Below, piece by piece: positions 48,891-60,079 of a stretch of DNA of 64,000 bases. The stretch is from Stenopsyche tienmushanensis (lineage: Eukaryota; Arthropoda; Insecta; Trichoptera; Stenopsychidae): the NCBI GenBank assembly GCA_008973525.1, contig WACJ01000061.1:1054001-1118000 (forward strand). Reading direction: 5' to 3'. The notes under the pieces are model-generated. The model saw nothing but the letters and a program-made list of their open reading frames with translations, searched no databases and had not been told where the DNA came from. Numbering within the stretch: the stretch's first letter is position 1; every line of letters starts with the position of its first letter. Position numbers and translations under genes: made by a program.

Positions 48891-49721
48891 CCCTCTTAAT
48901 GCCAACCGAAAAAACCGTACCCAAGCGAAGAATGCCGACTTAATTTGACGAGAAGAATTATCATTTGATCGTAGTTTTATATAGAATATGTAGTATAAAG
49001 CATTTTGAAATGAAATAATTTGACAAAACTAAATGATAATCCCATGAAGCGTTACCTGCTATAAAACAATTGTATAGTTAAATATAAAATCAACATTCTA
49101 CTTTTATTATACTTGTCTTATCCCTCCTTTCTTCGTTATCGCTTAAACATTGGATCAACCCAGGCGGCATAAAACCGATTGTAAAATTTAAACAACCCAT
49201 CCGATCAGTCTTCTTCGGACAACTTCGTTTTGTATTGAGAGCTCGTGAAATGTAGACATGTGTGGGTATGGCGTCCGATCGCGAGGCGTTCATTCGTTAT
49301 ATCAGCCGTCGGAAAAGCGGACCGGTTGGCCACTGCGTCCTCTTTTAGGGCTTTTTGCGGCATTTTCAGGGATAAATGCGTACCCGGGGCCTTCTATGAT
49401 CTGTGCTATCACGAAAGCCCCCTCTGAGGCTAACTTACATAATCGGTTGTAATGAGGTCGTAAAAACCTCCACTTATAAAAACTATATATTTATATATCT
49501 TATTCATTTATGCTGCTATTTAAAGCGCCCTTCGATACGTTCATCCAGGAGACCCGCTGGGTAATTGCTCCTTCAAAACAAACGTATCTATTAAATAGGA
49601 GCTTTAACATTTAACTTTCTATCAAGTTATTTTTAAACAAAGTTGTTTCGCGATGCACCATTATTGGCACTTTTTGCAAGTATTAACAACAACGATATAT
49701 CGGCGTCCGGCATTAAGAGGG
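48891..49721. mobile_element. piggyBac-like MITE containing repeat family X
   Basis: 831 bp with inverted ends CCCTCTTAATGCC / GGCATTAAGAGGG and TTAA on both sides (48887-48890, 49722-49725). The inner 49105-49570 is a copy of family X. No transposase. Confidence 0.7.
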
Positions 49722-50750
49722 TTAAACATGCAAAAAATAAATACTGTAATTATCATTATAAACGGCATAATTTTCCTTATCACAATAATGTGACATAAGA
49801 CTGCTTTACCAATAAAGATAAGATACTGGATTCTGTTTAGCTTGCGGGAACATTATTTTGCAAGTTTTAGACGGACATAAGCGGTCGCTTTGTTAACTTT
49901 TTTCACTGTCAAAGGTTGACAGCTGACATTTAAAAAAGTTTAATTTATTTTTATTTCAAAATATAGGCATATCCCGAGTTAAGATCTCCTTATGACACAA
50001 ACTACTGCTATGTTTATATATTCCTATACAATGAGATTTCCTAATCATTTTCTCCATTTTCTTCTAGAAACAACCTATTAGTTAAAAAGTTAGAGCATTT
50101 TTTTTAATTTAGTTATTTTTATGCCAATTTTCGCATATACACTCCGCGTCAGACGAAATACAATGCTATGCGGAACCCGACGGGAATGTGTTAATACAAG
50201 AAAATATCAAAAGGATCGTTTATGTTAATCTAATATGATGATGTGACTAAAAAAAGGATTTTCCTCGTTTCCTCGAAAGATCATTTCATAATCGCTTCTA
50301 ACTTATTTTTGAAAAGCCTAAATATACTAAATACAATGATTTTTTAACTCAAATAAAGCAGTCGACTTTATATAGATCACGGGTATACATTGCTTACATA
50401 TCTTTACAGCAAATTAAGTCACTATTGAGTGGTTGAACAAGTAAATAAGAAACAATTAAACCTGGAATTTAACACAGTAGGCGACTGTGAATTAGTTTCT
50501 CCACGTTCTAAGGTATTCTCTAACGATGAACTAATTGAAATTCTTCAAGTTAACGACTAAGGAAAATGTTATCAAAACATCAGCTATTTGGGTTAAATTT
50601 AGAAAAATTTAAAGACCCTGTGAATATGATTCAAGAAGAATCGAATATAAAACTCCAAAGAATGCTAGTTATTTATAAGAGAAAGAGCTTCATATAGTAT
50701 GTCGATATATTATCAACCAAGGCAAAAGTATTATACACAGTATATACACA

Positions 50751-51240
50751 GGTCTGTTTTTATGCGATAGATACGTTCCACGAGGAGTCGCATATAAAAA
50801 AATCGCATAAAAAAAGACTTGAACTACATAGAAAACTGAGGGATAAGTTCCATTATTTTTAAAAATCGCATAACTTCAAATCAATATGATAGAATGTATT
50901 AAAAATCGCATAAAAAAAGTTCATATAAATAAAAACACAATACATATTTATCTCAGAATTGTTTTACTAGAGTCTATTTTACTCGATAATTATACAAATG
51001 CAATTCTTAAGCCTTTGAGAAGAGTTGCCCGATTTAAAAACAATTCCGTTCGCCCATCGCTCTATGCGCGCTCACATTATAACGGTTGTAAATTGCACTA
51101 GTGTTTATTTTAGATTTTTTTTGTGCGAATTCGCATAAAAAAGTTTTGCCCTCTATAGAAAAATGATGAATAGGTTCCATTATTTTTTAAAACCGCATAA
51201 CTTTAAATTCGCATAAAAAAGATCCGCATAAAAACAGACC
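50751..51240. mobile_element. GCATAAAA-rich MITE family V, copy 2
   Basis: 490 bp with inverted ends GGTCTGTTTTTATGCG and many inner TCGCATAAAAAA motifs. About 85-90% like 56305-56796 by eye along its full length. Confidence 0.75.
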
Positions 51241-53850
51241 CAAATGTGAATGAACTTTTTTGGCCAGTTTTTATCTTAAGGCCTCCTTAATTCTAGATCA
51301 CTAATCACTACAGACTACAGATTTAGAACGTATTTGACATGTATATATAAGTTCCTGAACCTTTCCCACTCTGCTTAGTACCTTTCTAAATAAGCAACTT
51401 AGTGACACAGGTCGTCAAATCGTCAATGTAATTCGAAAATATGATTGGTGATTTAGAGTTGAATACATTGAAGACTAGTCATAGTTAATAAAAAAAAAAA
51501 AAATATGCTTCATGGAACTGTAATATTGGAGGCAGGAGTGCCGGGTGCAATCCCATATAGTAGGAAGACGAGAGTGACTTAAATACGACTGTTGGTTCAA
51601 GGTCTTTATTATTAAATTATTATTAACAGTTTCGAAGCACAGGCCAACAGGTTTTCCTGCGGCCGAGACCATTGGTCGGACCCCAAGACTTAATTGGACA
51701 CTCTTTGAATACTAGCTCAAAACTGATTTAGATATTATTCTTATCGACTTGAACTTGGTTTTGTAAACCTTGTCCTAGTACATGTATCGCGCTTTCATAA
51801 AGACCTATTGTCCGTTTTGCTTCGAGACAAGGCGTTTATTTTGATAACTAAGCCGCGGGCTTTTTGTTTATAACCTTGAATGGCGCTTACGTGACGCCTC
51901 GTGTACTGTTCTGAAGTGGCGTCATTATCCGAGTTTCACAACTCCTATGCAAAGTCATACATGAAGATTTTTCCTCAATTTCGTTTGATTTATATGCATT
52001 TACTTATGCACTTTTATATGAATGTACCGCGTAAATCGAGCATTAGATGTAATGAAACATCGTCAGATGATGGTCATTACCATCAACGCAACCTAAGCCC
52101 ATCGAGATGATATTAATGGATGAAATTCATCAAGGAATGATTACCCGAAAGACATTAACCGATGAAGCAATCAGGATAGAGTGGAATCAGAAATATATTG
52201 GAAGCAATCAATGATATTGGTTTAAGGTAAAGATGAACGGAAATGAGCTGGACATTGCTTTATCTATCAGTCTTAATGATGATGATGATATCAAAATGTG
52301 AGTTTTGTTGTATTTCAATTTAAAAAAAACCTTTGTTTGGCTCCAACACAGAAGAACAAAAAGTAATGACGAAAGAACACAGTAAAAAAGAAACAATGCA
52401 GCTTCTGCTGCAATTAAGCAAGCGATCTATTTTGTAGCAATGTGATCGATGATGCATGATCCCATTTCCATTTTTGGTCGATATTCCGAACTGAATAGAT
52501 CGTTCTGTTACTCAACACGGCAAAAAGTGTTATCTTTCAACCGTACATTCCATATTTTACACCGCATTTTCAAAACGAAGACGTTTCTCAACCATATTGC
52601 GAGGATGGCCTCGCCGGATGGTAATATTCGCTGCATACTATGTGCTGCATTTTCGATCGAACTTTAACAAGCTACACTTTCTAATGGATCTGGTTTGATA
52701 TTTTTCGTATTTCTTCTGGTCCACGGCTCGCGATAGATGATCAATCGACCGGTTCATCTTCGATTTCGTGCGTTCCAATTCGAAGGTAATGATAGTAGAA
52801 GACGCGTTGAAAGAGTAATCCATTTTCTAGATTAGCCGCATCGTCCGGAGAAAGCCCATGACATTCGTAATTTAAGTATCACAAGTCGTTAATGGGAGAT
52901 AGCACCTGATGGTGGAAGCCCAAGGACAGGTTCTTAACCCGATCTTAATGTGAGAACTCCTTTTTGAGAGAAAGAGTCTCGCCCAGGGCTGTTGGCTGTC
53001 GGACAAGTAGAAATCGTGCACAGCTGTCTCTTTATACGATCATCGATCGGGTCTTGTTGCTTTGAATATTTGTCCAATTGTCTGCTCGTCTCTATTGACA
53101 GTTATTCCACTTTCTGGATGGAATAAAAAACGACGATGACATCACATTAGCGAAAAGACAAAGGTATGAAAATTGTTTTCCACCGTAAAAACGCGTCATA
53201 AAACTATTGCAAAAAACGCGTTTTTGATGGATTATAGCGGAATTCTGATTGCCATCAAAAGATACGCGCAAAACAAAACTACTGTAATTATTCCAAAATT
53301 TCTTATGATTTATGAGCTTTGCGGAACCATTGTTGAGCGTATTGAATAATTGAAAGGTTTAATGCGTTTTTAGAAGCACAGTAACGCAAATTATGCCATA
53401 CAAAACTGTTACGAATCGTTTGTGATATTTAAGTTTAACCCGTTGCGAACAGTATTCGAAATAGCCGTTATTGTTATCTTGTGCAAAAATCACAATTTAT
53501 TGCTTTGCAAGATTAAGACGGTCGCGAAATAAGCTATGGATGCTTATTGCAGTGATTCGAGTTCAAAATCAAACTGAAAAAGGGGATGTCAATAATGCTG
53601 ATATATTTTTATTTGACCCTCAAACTTTTGCGGTCTTATGTTTCACATGTTAAATCATCGATTTTGTTTCAACAGGGGGTTGACAAAGCAGGCGCCTGCT
53701 ACGGGCGCAATTGGGCTTGGGGTGCAAAACGCAGAATACTGACCTGATCGGGAGTTGCACATGTTTTTTTATTTTTCTTAACCATTCTATGTACTTTACA
53801 TGAATCAACACTGATTGAATCTGTCCGTTTTTATAATATATACTAAGTAG
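51241..53850. other. No gene seen
   Basis: Holds a diverged family Y copy (51825-51962) and GC-richer unique patches. Short ORFs only. Confidence 0.35.
51825..51962 (+). repeat. Repeat family Y, diverged copy 3
   Basis: CTGTTCTGAAGTGGCGTCAT and the same reading frame (CSEVASLSEFHN) as copies at 6.2 and 14.0 kb, without indels in that part. Confidence 0.5.
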
Positions 53851-53854
53851 TCTA

Positions 53855-54165
53855 ATCCCTCTTTTCTTCGTTATCACTTAAACATTGGGTCGACCCCCAT
53901 GTCCCCCCAATACCCATGTGGCAATTTAAACAACCCACCCGATCAGTCTTCTTCAGACAACTTTGTTTTGTAATGATAGTTTGCAATTGCTCTGTAGACA
54001 TATTCAGGTATGGTGTCCACTCGCGAGGCGCTTATTCGTCATATCAGCGGTCCGAAAAGCAGACCGATTGGACACATAGACCATGTAGTCAGCACGTCCC
54101 TCAGAGCTCCCTCAGAGGGTATCTTATATACGTGGATCGCATCAAATTAGGCCGCAAACGAATCT
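53855..54165 (+). repeat. Repeat family X, copy 4
   Basis: CTTTTCTTCGTTATC, ACCCGATCAGTCTTCTTC and the CGAGGCGCTTATTCGTC block match copies at 10.4, 33.9 and 49.1 kb. Confidence 0.6.
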
Positions 54166-54345
54166 AGATTTCCCTCCATCTCAAGGGTGAAGTGGAAGGA
54201 AATGGACCCATGTTTCATCCTGAATTGATGTAAATTTTCGGCCTTATTGCTGTGAAACATCATCAAACACTTGATTGAAACATCATCACGGCGCTGCTTA
54301 TGACAATTTTGCTTGATAATTTTGTCTATCTTAGCTTTCATTTCT
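54150..54345 (-). pseudogene. Mariner transposase fragment
   Basis: The minus strand reads SIQDETWVHFLPLHP and CFNQVFDDVSQ in different frames, like the fragment at 10795-11030. Heavily decayed. Confidence 0.5.
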
Positions 54346-55560
54346 TAAATCTAAAAATAAATGAATGTTTCAAAAATTACCTCTTATGATTTCTGCGAAA
54401 ATCATAATTGGCATCCGGTCGATTGATACCTGATCAATTTTATTCATAATGATGATAGTCGTTAAAATACAATTTTCCTGCAGACGTAACTCATTGTACC
54501 ATTCTGTTGTCAGTATCGATACCAACAACCAAAAGAAATCTCAACGCATATATTATTACTTTCTTTATAAATCATACTTGGTACATGTATGCACGTCATA
54601 AGACATGTAATCATGTTTCGGCTCAATGCACATCTTTCATTGTTCCTTTGTAATGCTGCAATTTTATTGAGCATGCGTCACAAAATAAGAAACTCGCCGT
54701 GCACAATCTCATCGAGAGTCGATCTTGATACGAATTATAAGACTACAAATATATTCGACGAATAATGCGCTCGCCAGGATGGATTCAATTTGATCTTGTT
54801 GCAATGGAACACGGAAGATCGCCATACGCGGCGGTCAAGCAAGACTCACCAGGGAAGTGGATCTTCGGACGAGATAAGCTAAAAATGCATTCTAGATAGC
54901 AAGCGAATTGTAAATGTAGAGTTCCGCCTGCGAGGTGAATTAAAAGTGAGAACGATCCAAGACATGCGATGAAATCGGTCAAGCATTGTTGTTACGTCGG
55001 AGTCATCTGGAGCGTCCAGTTGGGAATGGACCCAGCGCTCCAGATCAAGACGTAACAATGACGCTTCAGTGCTTCTCAGGCCATTTTCACTTTTTAAAGA
55101 TCGCACCGTGCAATAAGAAGAAGGCTTCACATGCCAAAGTGGAATATGGCCGCTGAAGGAGATCAAGTCTTGGACAAGTCCAAAAATGCCGCAGCTGATG
55201 ATTAATTGATCAAGGCTGAGGTCATGCACGACGAGTCGATTTATGAGTTCTGGCCACCAATAATGGCTCAAAAAATGGAGAAATCCCGAAATTTATCAAT
55301 AAACTGACGATCATTTTTATATCATCATTTAATATATGAACTGATAGTCTCATCACCAATACCGCTGATATTAAATACGAATAGATCTTTAGATTGTTAT
55401 TAAAACTGGATCAGTGTTGAATCATTTTTTGTCTGAAGTGATTGCCATCTATGTCATCAATAACCATATTTCCTACATGTCGCAGTTGCTAACTGTATCT
55501 CGACGTCTATAAATCGCCACGCCGCACTTTTGGTGGGAATATTCGCAAAGATATAATGCG
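54346..55560. other. No gene seen
   Basis: Contains an imperfect inverted repeat at about 54980-55062 (arms with TTGTTACGTC and CTGGAGCG). A minus-strand 130-codon ORF (55271-54879) has no recognisable motif. Confidence 0.3.
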
Positions 55561-55567
55561 CGTTTTG

Positions 55568-55911
55568 TTAAACGCAAGCTCTTTGAATAGTGAGCAAATT
55601 TAAAATCATCATAAACTTAGATGCCATATTTGCTTGTCCGCCACTCATCGTCGCCCAAATCCACTTATTTGTATTTGCAGCGTGTATGAAGCTTGTACAT
55701 AAATAAATAAACACTATCGATAGCACACAATATTCGATAATTTCTTTGGATAAACATAAATAATACACTTAAAATAGATTCATTATATCATTCACACATC
55801 ATTATTAGTTGATACATTTGGGTTAACGATCTATACAATCGTACGATGTATGCAAGATATTCTCTTCATCTCTGTCTGTCTCCATGCTCAACGTTTAAGA
55901 ATGATTGTTAA
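55568..55911 (-). repeat. TTAA-MITE family W, inverted copy
   Basis: Reverse-complement copy of 34330-34711, from CTCTTTGAATAGTGAGC to the AACGTTTAAGAATG side, with TTAA at both edges. Confidence 0.6.
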
Positions 55912-56304
55912 CCATAACATCTTGATGATACGATTCTTCTCAATATTCAGTCTATCCTAGATATAACAAAGTAGAGGAGGTAATAATGAATCAAATTTTC
56001 GATTAAATACATACATCTCCTTAAACTGGACATTTCCACTATGTGGTGGAACTTCTATCGTGTAGTGGAACTTCTAAATCTAATCAAATCTAATCTTCTT
56101 CTGATTCTAGGGTTTGTGCTTACAAATCTAGCTTGTTTGGAAAAAGTCGGAATTATTCTGATTTATGGAACTTATCTGGGACACTATTCCATATTTGCTA
56201 TATTCTATCAGTCAAAATAAATATTTTTTTTAAATTGTGGGCGTTCTCATGGAAATACAAATTACAGAAAGGTGATGCATTTGGATTTCATGATTGTACA
56301 CTTA

Positions 56305-56796
56305 GCTCTGTTTTTATGCGATAGATACGTTCTACGGGGAGTCGCATATAAACAAATCGCATAAAAAAAGACTTGAACTACATAGAAATCTGAGGGATAG
56401 GTTCAATTATTTTTAAAAACCGCATAACTTCAAATCATTGTGATAGAATGTATCAAAAATCGCATTAAAAAAGTTTATAAAAAACAAACAAAAAACACAA
56501 TATATATTTATCTTAGAATTGCTTTACTAAAGTCTATTTTACTCGATAATCGTACGAATGCAATTCTTAAGCTTTCGAGAAGAGTAGCTAGATTTAAAAA
56601 CAATTCCGTTCGCCGATCACTATATATAAAAAAAATAATGGGCGTAACATGCACTAGAGTTATTTTTAGATTTTTTTTAATACGAATTCGCACAAAAAAA
56701 ATTTCCTCTATAGAAAAATGAGGGATAGGTTCCATTGTTTTTAAAAACCGCATAACATCAAATTCGCATAAAAAAAGATCCGCATAAAAACAGACC
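56305..56796. mobile_element. GCATAAAA-rich MITE family V, copy 3
   Basis: 492 bp with the same termini and inner order as 50751-51240. The flanks extend the inverted match (TACACTT / AAGTGTA). Confidence 0.75.
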
Positions 56797-56799
56797 CAA

Positions 56800-58224
56800 G
56801 TGTACTTGGTTCTGACTGAGTGTTTTTTGCATACAAATATCTGAAATTCAGGTAGAATCTAATTGATCTATTGTGGATTTTAGTTGCAACTGCAATTTAA
56901 AAAGATCAACCTTTGTTACATAAGTTGTCAAATTTTTTTAAAAAATCTACATTATTGAGTATTTCCAGGTGAATAGATAACTTATTTGAGATCCTTATTT
57001 TTGAATGGGTATTGAGGACATAGTATAGCTGTTATGCGATGTCAAAATCTGTCCACAAAATTATAAACGATTCAACAACGCCAAATTTCCAACGCAAAAA
57101 ACCTGCACAACTGTTGATCATGCCCGTTTCAGATTTCAAATATGAATTAATTCGGCTGACATCGCAATTTGCTGCGGGTATGAATGAACTCTTTGATACC
57201 ACACCAATCACTGGACGAGCAATGAAATCCGACTAATCGTTCGAATAACCGGTCGATGTTATCGGAATCGTTGAGTGCCAACGAAACCTAAGCATGACTT
57301 CACGGCTGGGCAAGAAAAAAGTGGTCAAAGCTATAAACGTGTTGTTTTATAATTTAATATTCCATATCCTGTAAAGATTCTGCAGAGCCGGTCTTGAAGA
57401 TGGATTCTGCTCGGAAGCAGCGATACGTTGTTGTTGGACGTCTGCGCTTTTTCTGTCGTTTCTACAGGGCGGATCGATCGATCTTGTTTATAAAGAGCAA
57501 TTAATATGAGATTGGGATCGCCATAATTCATTGAAACGATCGGAAAGAGAAATACACACGTTTCAAGTTCATTATAAAAACCGGTTCCCTCATCGGGAAT
57601 TGGAGCATCGGTTAATTGTTCAATATCATGCCGTCTCCAATAAAGTAATGGAGCAAAACGTGTGATGTTTGCTTAGATTTTTACGTGGTTTATTGGAGTA
57701 TGGCTTAATTTGAATAGTTGGTAATCATAGGCTTTAGCGCCTGGGGTAGACACATCCAACCTTATCTATGTCTCGCACCCCTAAGCAATATTTGATCAAT
57801 GTCCGCACACCCTACAAAACTTATATCACAATGTTTATTTTTCGAACTATAGATTAATTCTTTACATAAAATCCTTTTTCAGATATATTTGTGAGCGAAA
57901 AAGAACTCAAACCAGACCTACATTAGTATGACATTATAAAGAGGAGAATAGTGCGGGAACATGAGATTATTTGGACTTTGGACTGGACTGGATTTTTGGA
58001 ATTCTGATAGTAGGAATTATACAATTGACTGATCAATTAGAATATGAATCCAACACTATGTCACGACCAGATTATGTTCACAAAATCGTGCATTTCATGG
58101 AATTGGACTAAATTTTACTCTCGTGAATGGAATTCTGCATGAAGAAAATCTTAATGTCAATAAAAACTCCATCATATTGTGTTAAAATCTACAGAAGGTG
58201 TAGCACATTTTTAACCCCTAAAGG
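56800..58224. other. No gene seen
   Basis: AT-rich single-copy-looking DNA with short chance ORFs. Confidence 0.3.
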
Positions 58225-58253
58225 AGTACTATCACAGGGCCTGGGACCCTTCC

Positions 58254-58734
58254 ACCATTCAGAAAGAGCACTCTTGTATATTGAGCTCGGAGACAGACAG
58301 AGACAAAGAGAGAGCGTAGCGCAATTCGGGAGACAGAAACGGAGAGCTTCCCCGCATACAACGCAGATCGTTAACCCAAATTTATCGACTAATAATGATT
58401 TGGATTTCAAATGTGTTATTTGTTTACGCAATTAAATTACTTTTTATTTATTTATTTATTTAATTGCTTCCTGTTCGTCGCTGCTTGTTCAATGAGTCTT
58501 TGTCTGATTATCATTTTCTTCTAAAGCAGGAGCAAATGAATTGATTTTTTGTGTATTGTATATGTGAAGAAATGACGTGGTCTTTTATGCTATTAACAGT
58601 GTTTATTTACAATTGACTTTGTGTCGAATTGAAGATTGTCTTGCGCTGATAGGAGCCGACAGAAAATAATCGGTGTAAAGCGATTATGGCATCAACGACT
58701 TCATCGATTTTAAATTTGCTCACTCCTTAAAAGG
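58254..58734 (+). repeat. TTAA-MITE family W, copy with insertion
   Basis: The left part (CAGAAAGAGCACTCTTG, GAGCTCGGAGACAGA) and the right end (GCTCACTCCTTAAAAGG) match the family. The middle is interrupted by a (TTTA)n run near 58443. Confidence 0.6.
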
Positions 58735-58746
58735 TTAAAACACATA

Positions 58747-58832
58747 CAGTCAACCCTTATATAGCGTCGAGATATGGATCACGCCATTGAAACAAAACGC
58801 TATAGAAGTGTACACTATAGGAGGGTTGACAG
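58747..58832. mobile_element. 86-bp MITE with TA duplication
   Basis: Ends CAGTCAACCCTTATATAG and CTATAGGAGGGTTGACAG form an inverted pair with TA on both sides, the pogo/Tc1 style. Confidence 0.5.
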
Positions 58833-58995
58833 TATTCGCTATGAAAAACCATGTAAAAATGATTGGCAATTGTCCCATAAAAGGGATTGCTAAAAGCCAT
58901 AAAATGGTTCATAAAATGCCATCTGAACTGTTTGATAATCATTTTTTATCAATGCAGTAATGTTTATTTACAAATGAGATGAATTCACAATTATA

Positions 58996-59735
58996 GTATT
59001 TTTACGCCAAGCTAAAAAAATCATTTCAAGTCAAACTTTTTTCAATTAGGCCCGATCCACACTATGGTTCCAGTAACGGTTCGATCTCGCTCCGGTCTCG
59101 GTCCGATCAAATATTCTTACACGAGAAACAATGAGCGTATTCACACTCTGGAACGATACGATAGTGTTTCTCGTGTAAGAATATTTGATCGGACCGAGAC
59201 CGGAGCGAGATCGAACCGTTACTGGCACCATAGTGTGGATCGGGCCTTAAAGTTAAACATTTTTCATCTAAAGTTTAACTTTTCAATTCCAAATTAAACA
59301 TTTTTCATTTCAAGTTAAACTGTCAGATGTCAGCTGAAATGTTTTATGTTTCAATATATTAAAAGTTTTACATTCATGTAAAAATTACTATATACACGTA
59401 AAAGCCAATCAATTACGATATATGTATACGTAAAAACGTGTTTAAGCTTTGCAAATATTCATGAAAATGTAAAGAAGAAGACAGATGTAGAACGATGGCA
59501 ACCTGATAAATCTGTTGGTCCATTTATTGCATACATTTTTGTGTATGAAAATGCTTTTTAATTTGGCAAATACTCAAGAAAACATTAAGAAACGAATTAA
59601 TGACAGTTGGATACGGAAGCCCCCCTAACATCTCTGTGCTTCGTTTGATGTCATCTGACATCTGAGAGTTTAACTTGAATTGAAAAAGGTTTGACTTGAA
59701 ATAAATAAGGTTTAACTTGTCGTAAAATACTGTAT
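58996..59735 (+). mobile_element. CAGTA-type MITE hosting a nested MITE
   Basis: Left end TAGTATTTTTACGCC and right end GGCGT-like CGTAAAATACTG are inverted over about 100 bp (AAGTTAAAC, TCAGATGTCAG blocks), with TA flanks. It is split by the palindromic MITE at 59049-59246. The truncated relative is at 24431-24790. Confidence 0.65.
59049..59246. mobile_element. Palindromic MITE with TTA duplication (Harbinger-like), copy 2
   Basis: 198 bp. The arms of about 81 nt differ at about one position. TTA at 59046-59048 and 59247-59249. The near-perfect arms suggest a recent insertion. ORFs on both strands start with the same residues only because of the palindrome. Confidence 0.85.
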
Positions 59736-59947
59736 CGACAGTCTGTGAACTTTGAATTCATCGCTGTATTGTCCTTATCAGAGGTGAAATATCGCCTTCA
59801 AAGGGCTGATTTCAAGATTGTTTATATTCTGCATAGATTTTGACCATTATATTTTTTGATGTAGAAATATTTTTTTGTCAGAATAATTATTGTTATATCC
59901 AGTTTCGCATGGTTTGATCAGATCTTCTGTAATTACACATCGACATT

Positions 59948-60075
59948 TTAACACATTCCCCTTTGGTTACGAATAGCATTGTCTTTCGCCTGACGTTTCA
60001 AATGGAAAGGTCATTAAAGATCCTCAAATAACAGATTGTTTTCTTAGCTTAACACATTCCCATCGGGTTACGCAT
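59948..60075 (+). repeat. Two direct TTAACACATTCCC termini
   Basis: TTAACACATTCCC occurs at 59948 and 60049, each followed by a GGTTACG-like block. The inverse, GGGAATGTGTTAA, is at about 50183-50195. Looks like piggyBac-type termini of a third TTAA family. Confidence 0.45.
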
Positions 60076-60079
60076 ATAT

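Noticed and set aside
49045..49075. Minus-strand TTTTATAGCAG then GTAACG as a third ratchet site
   Set aside because: Short pyrimidine tract, poor donor, and it lies inside a MITE.
59046..59297. Identical-starting ORFs on both strands
   Set aside because: Produced by the palindrome of the TTA-flanked MITE.
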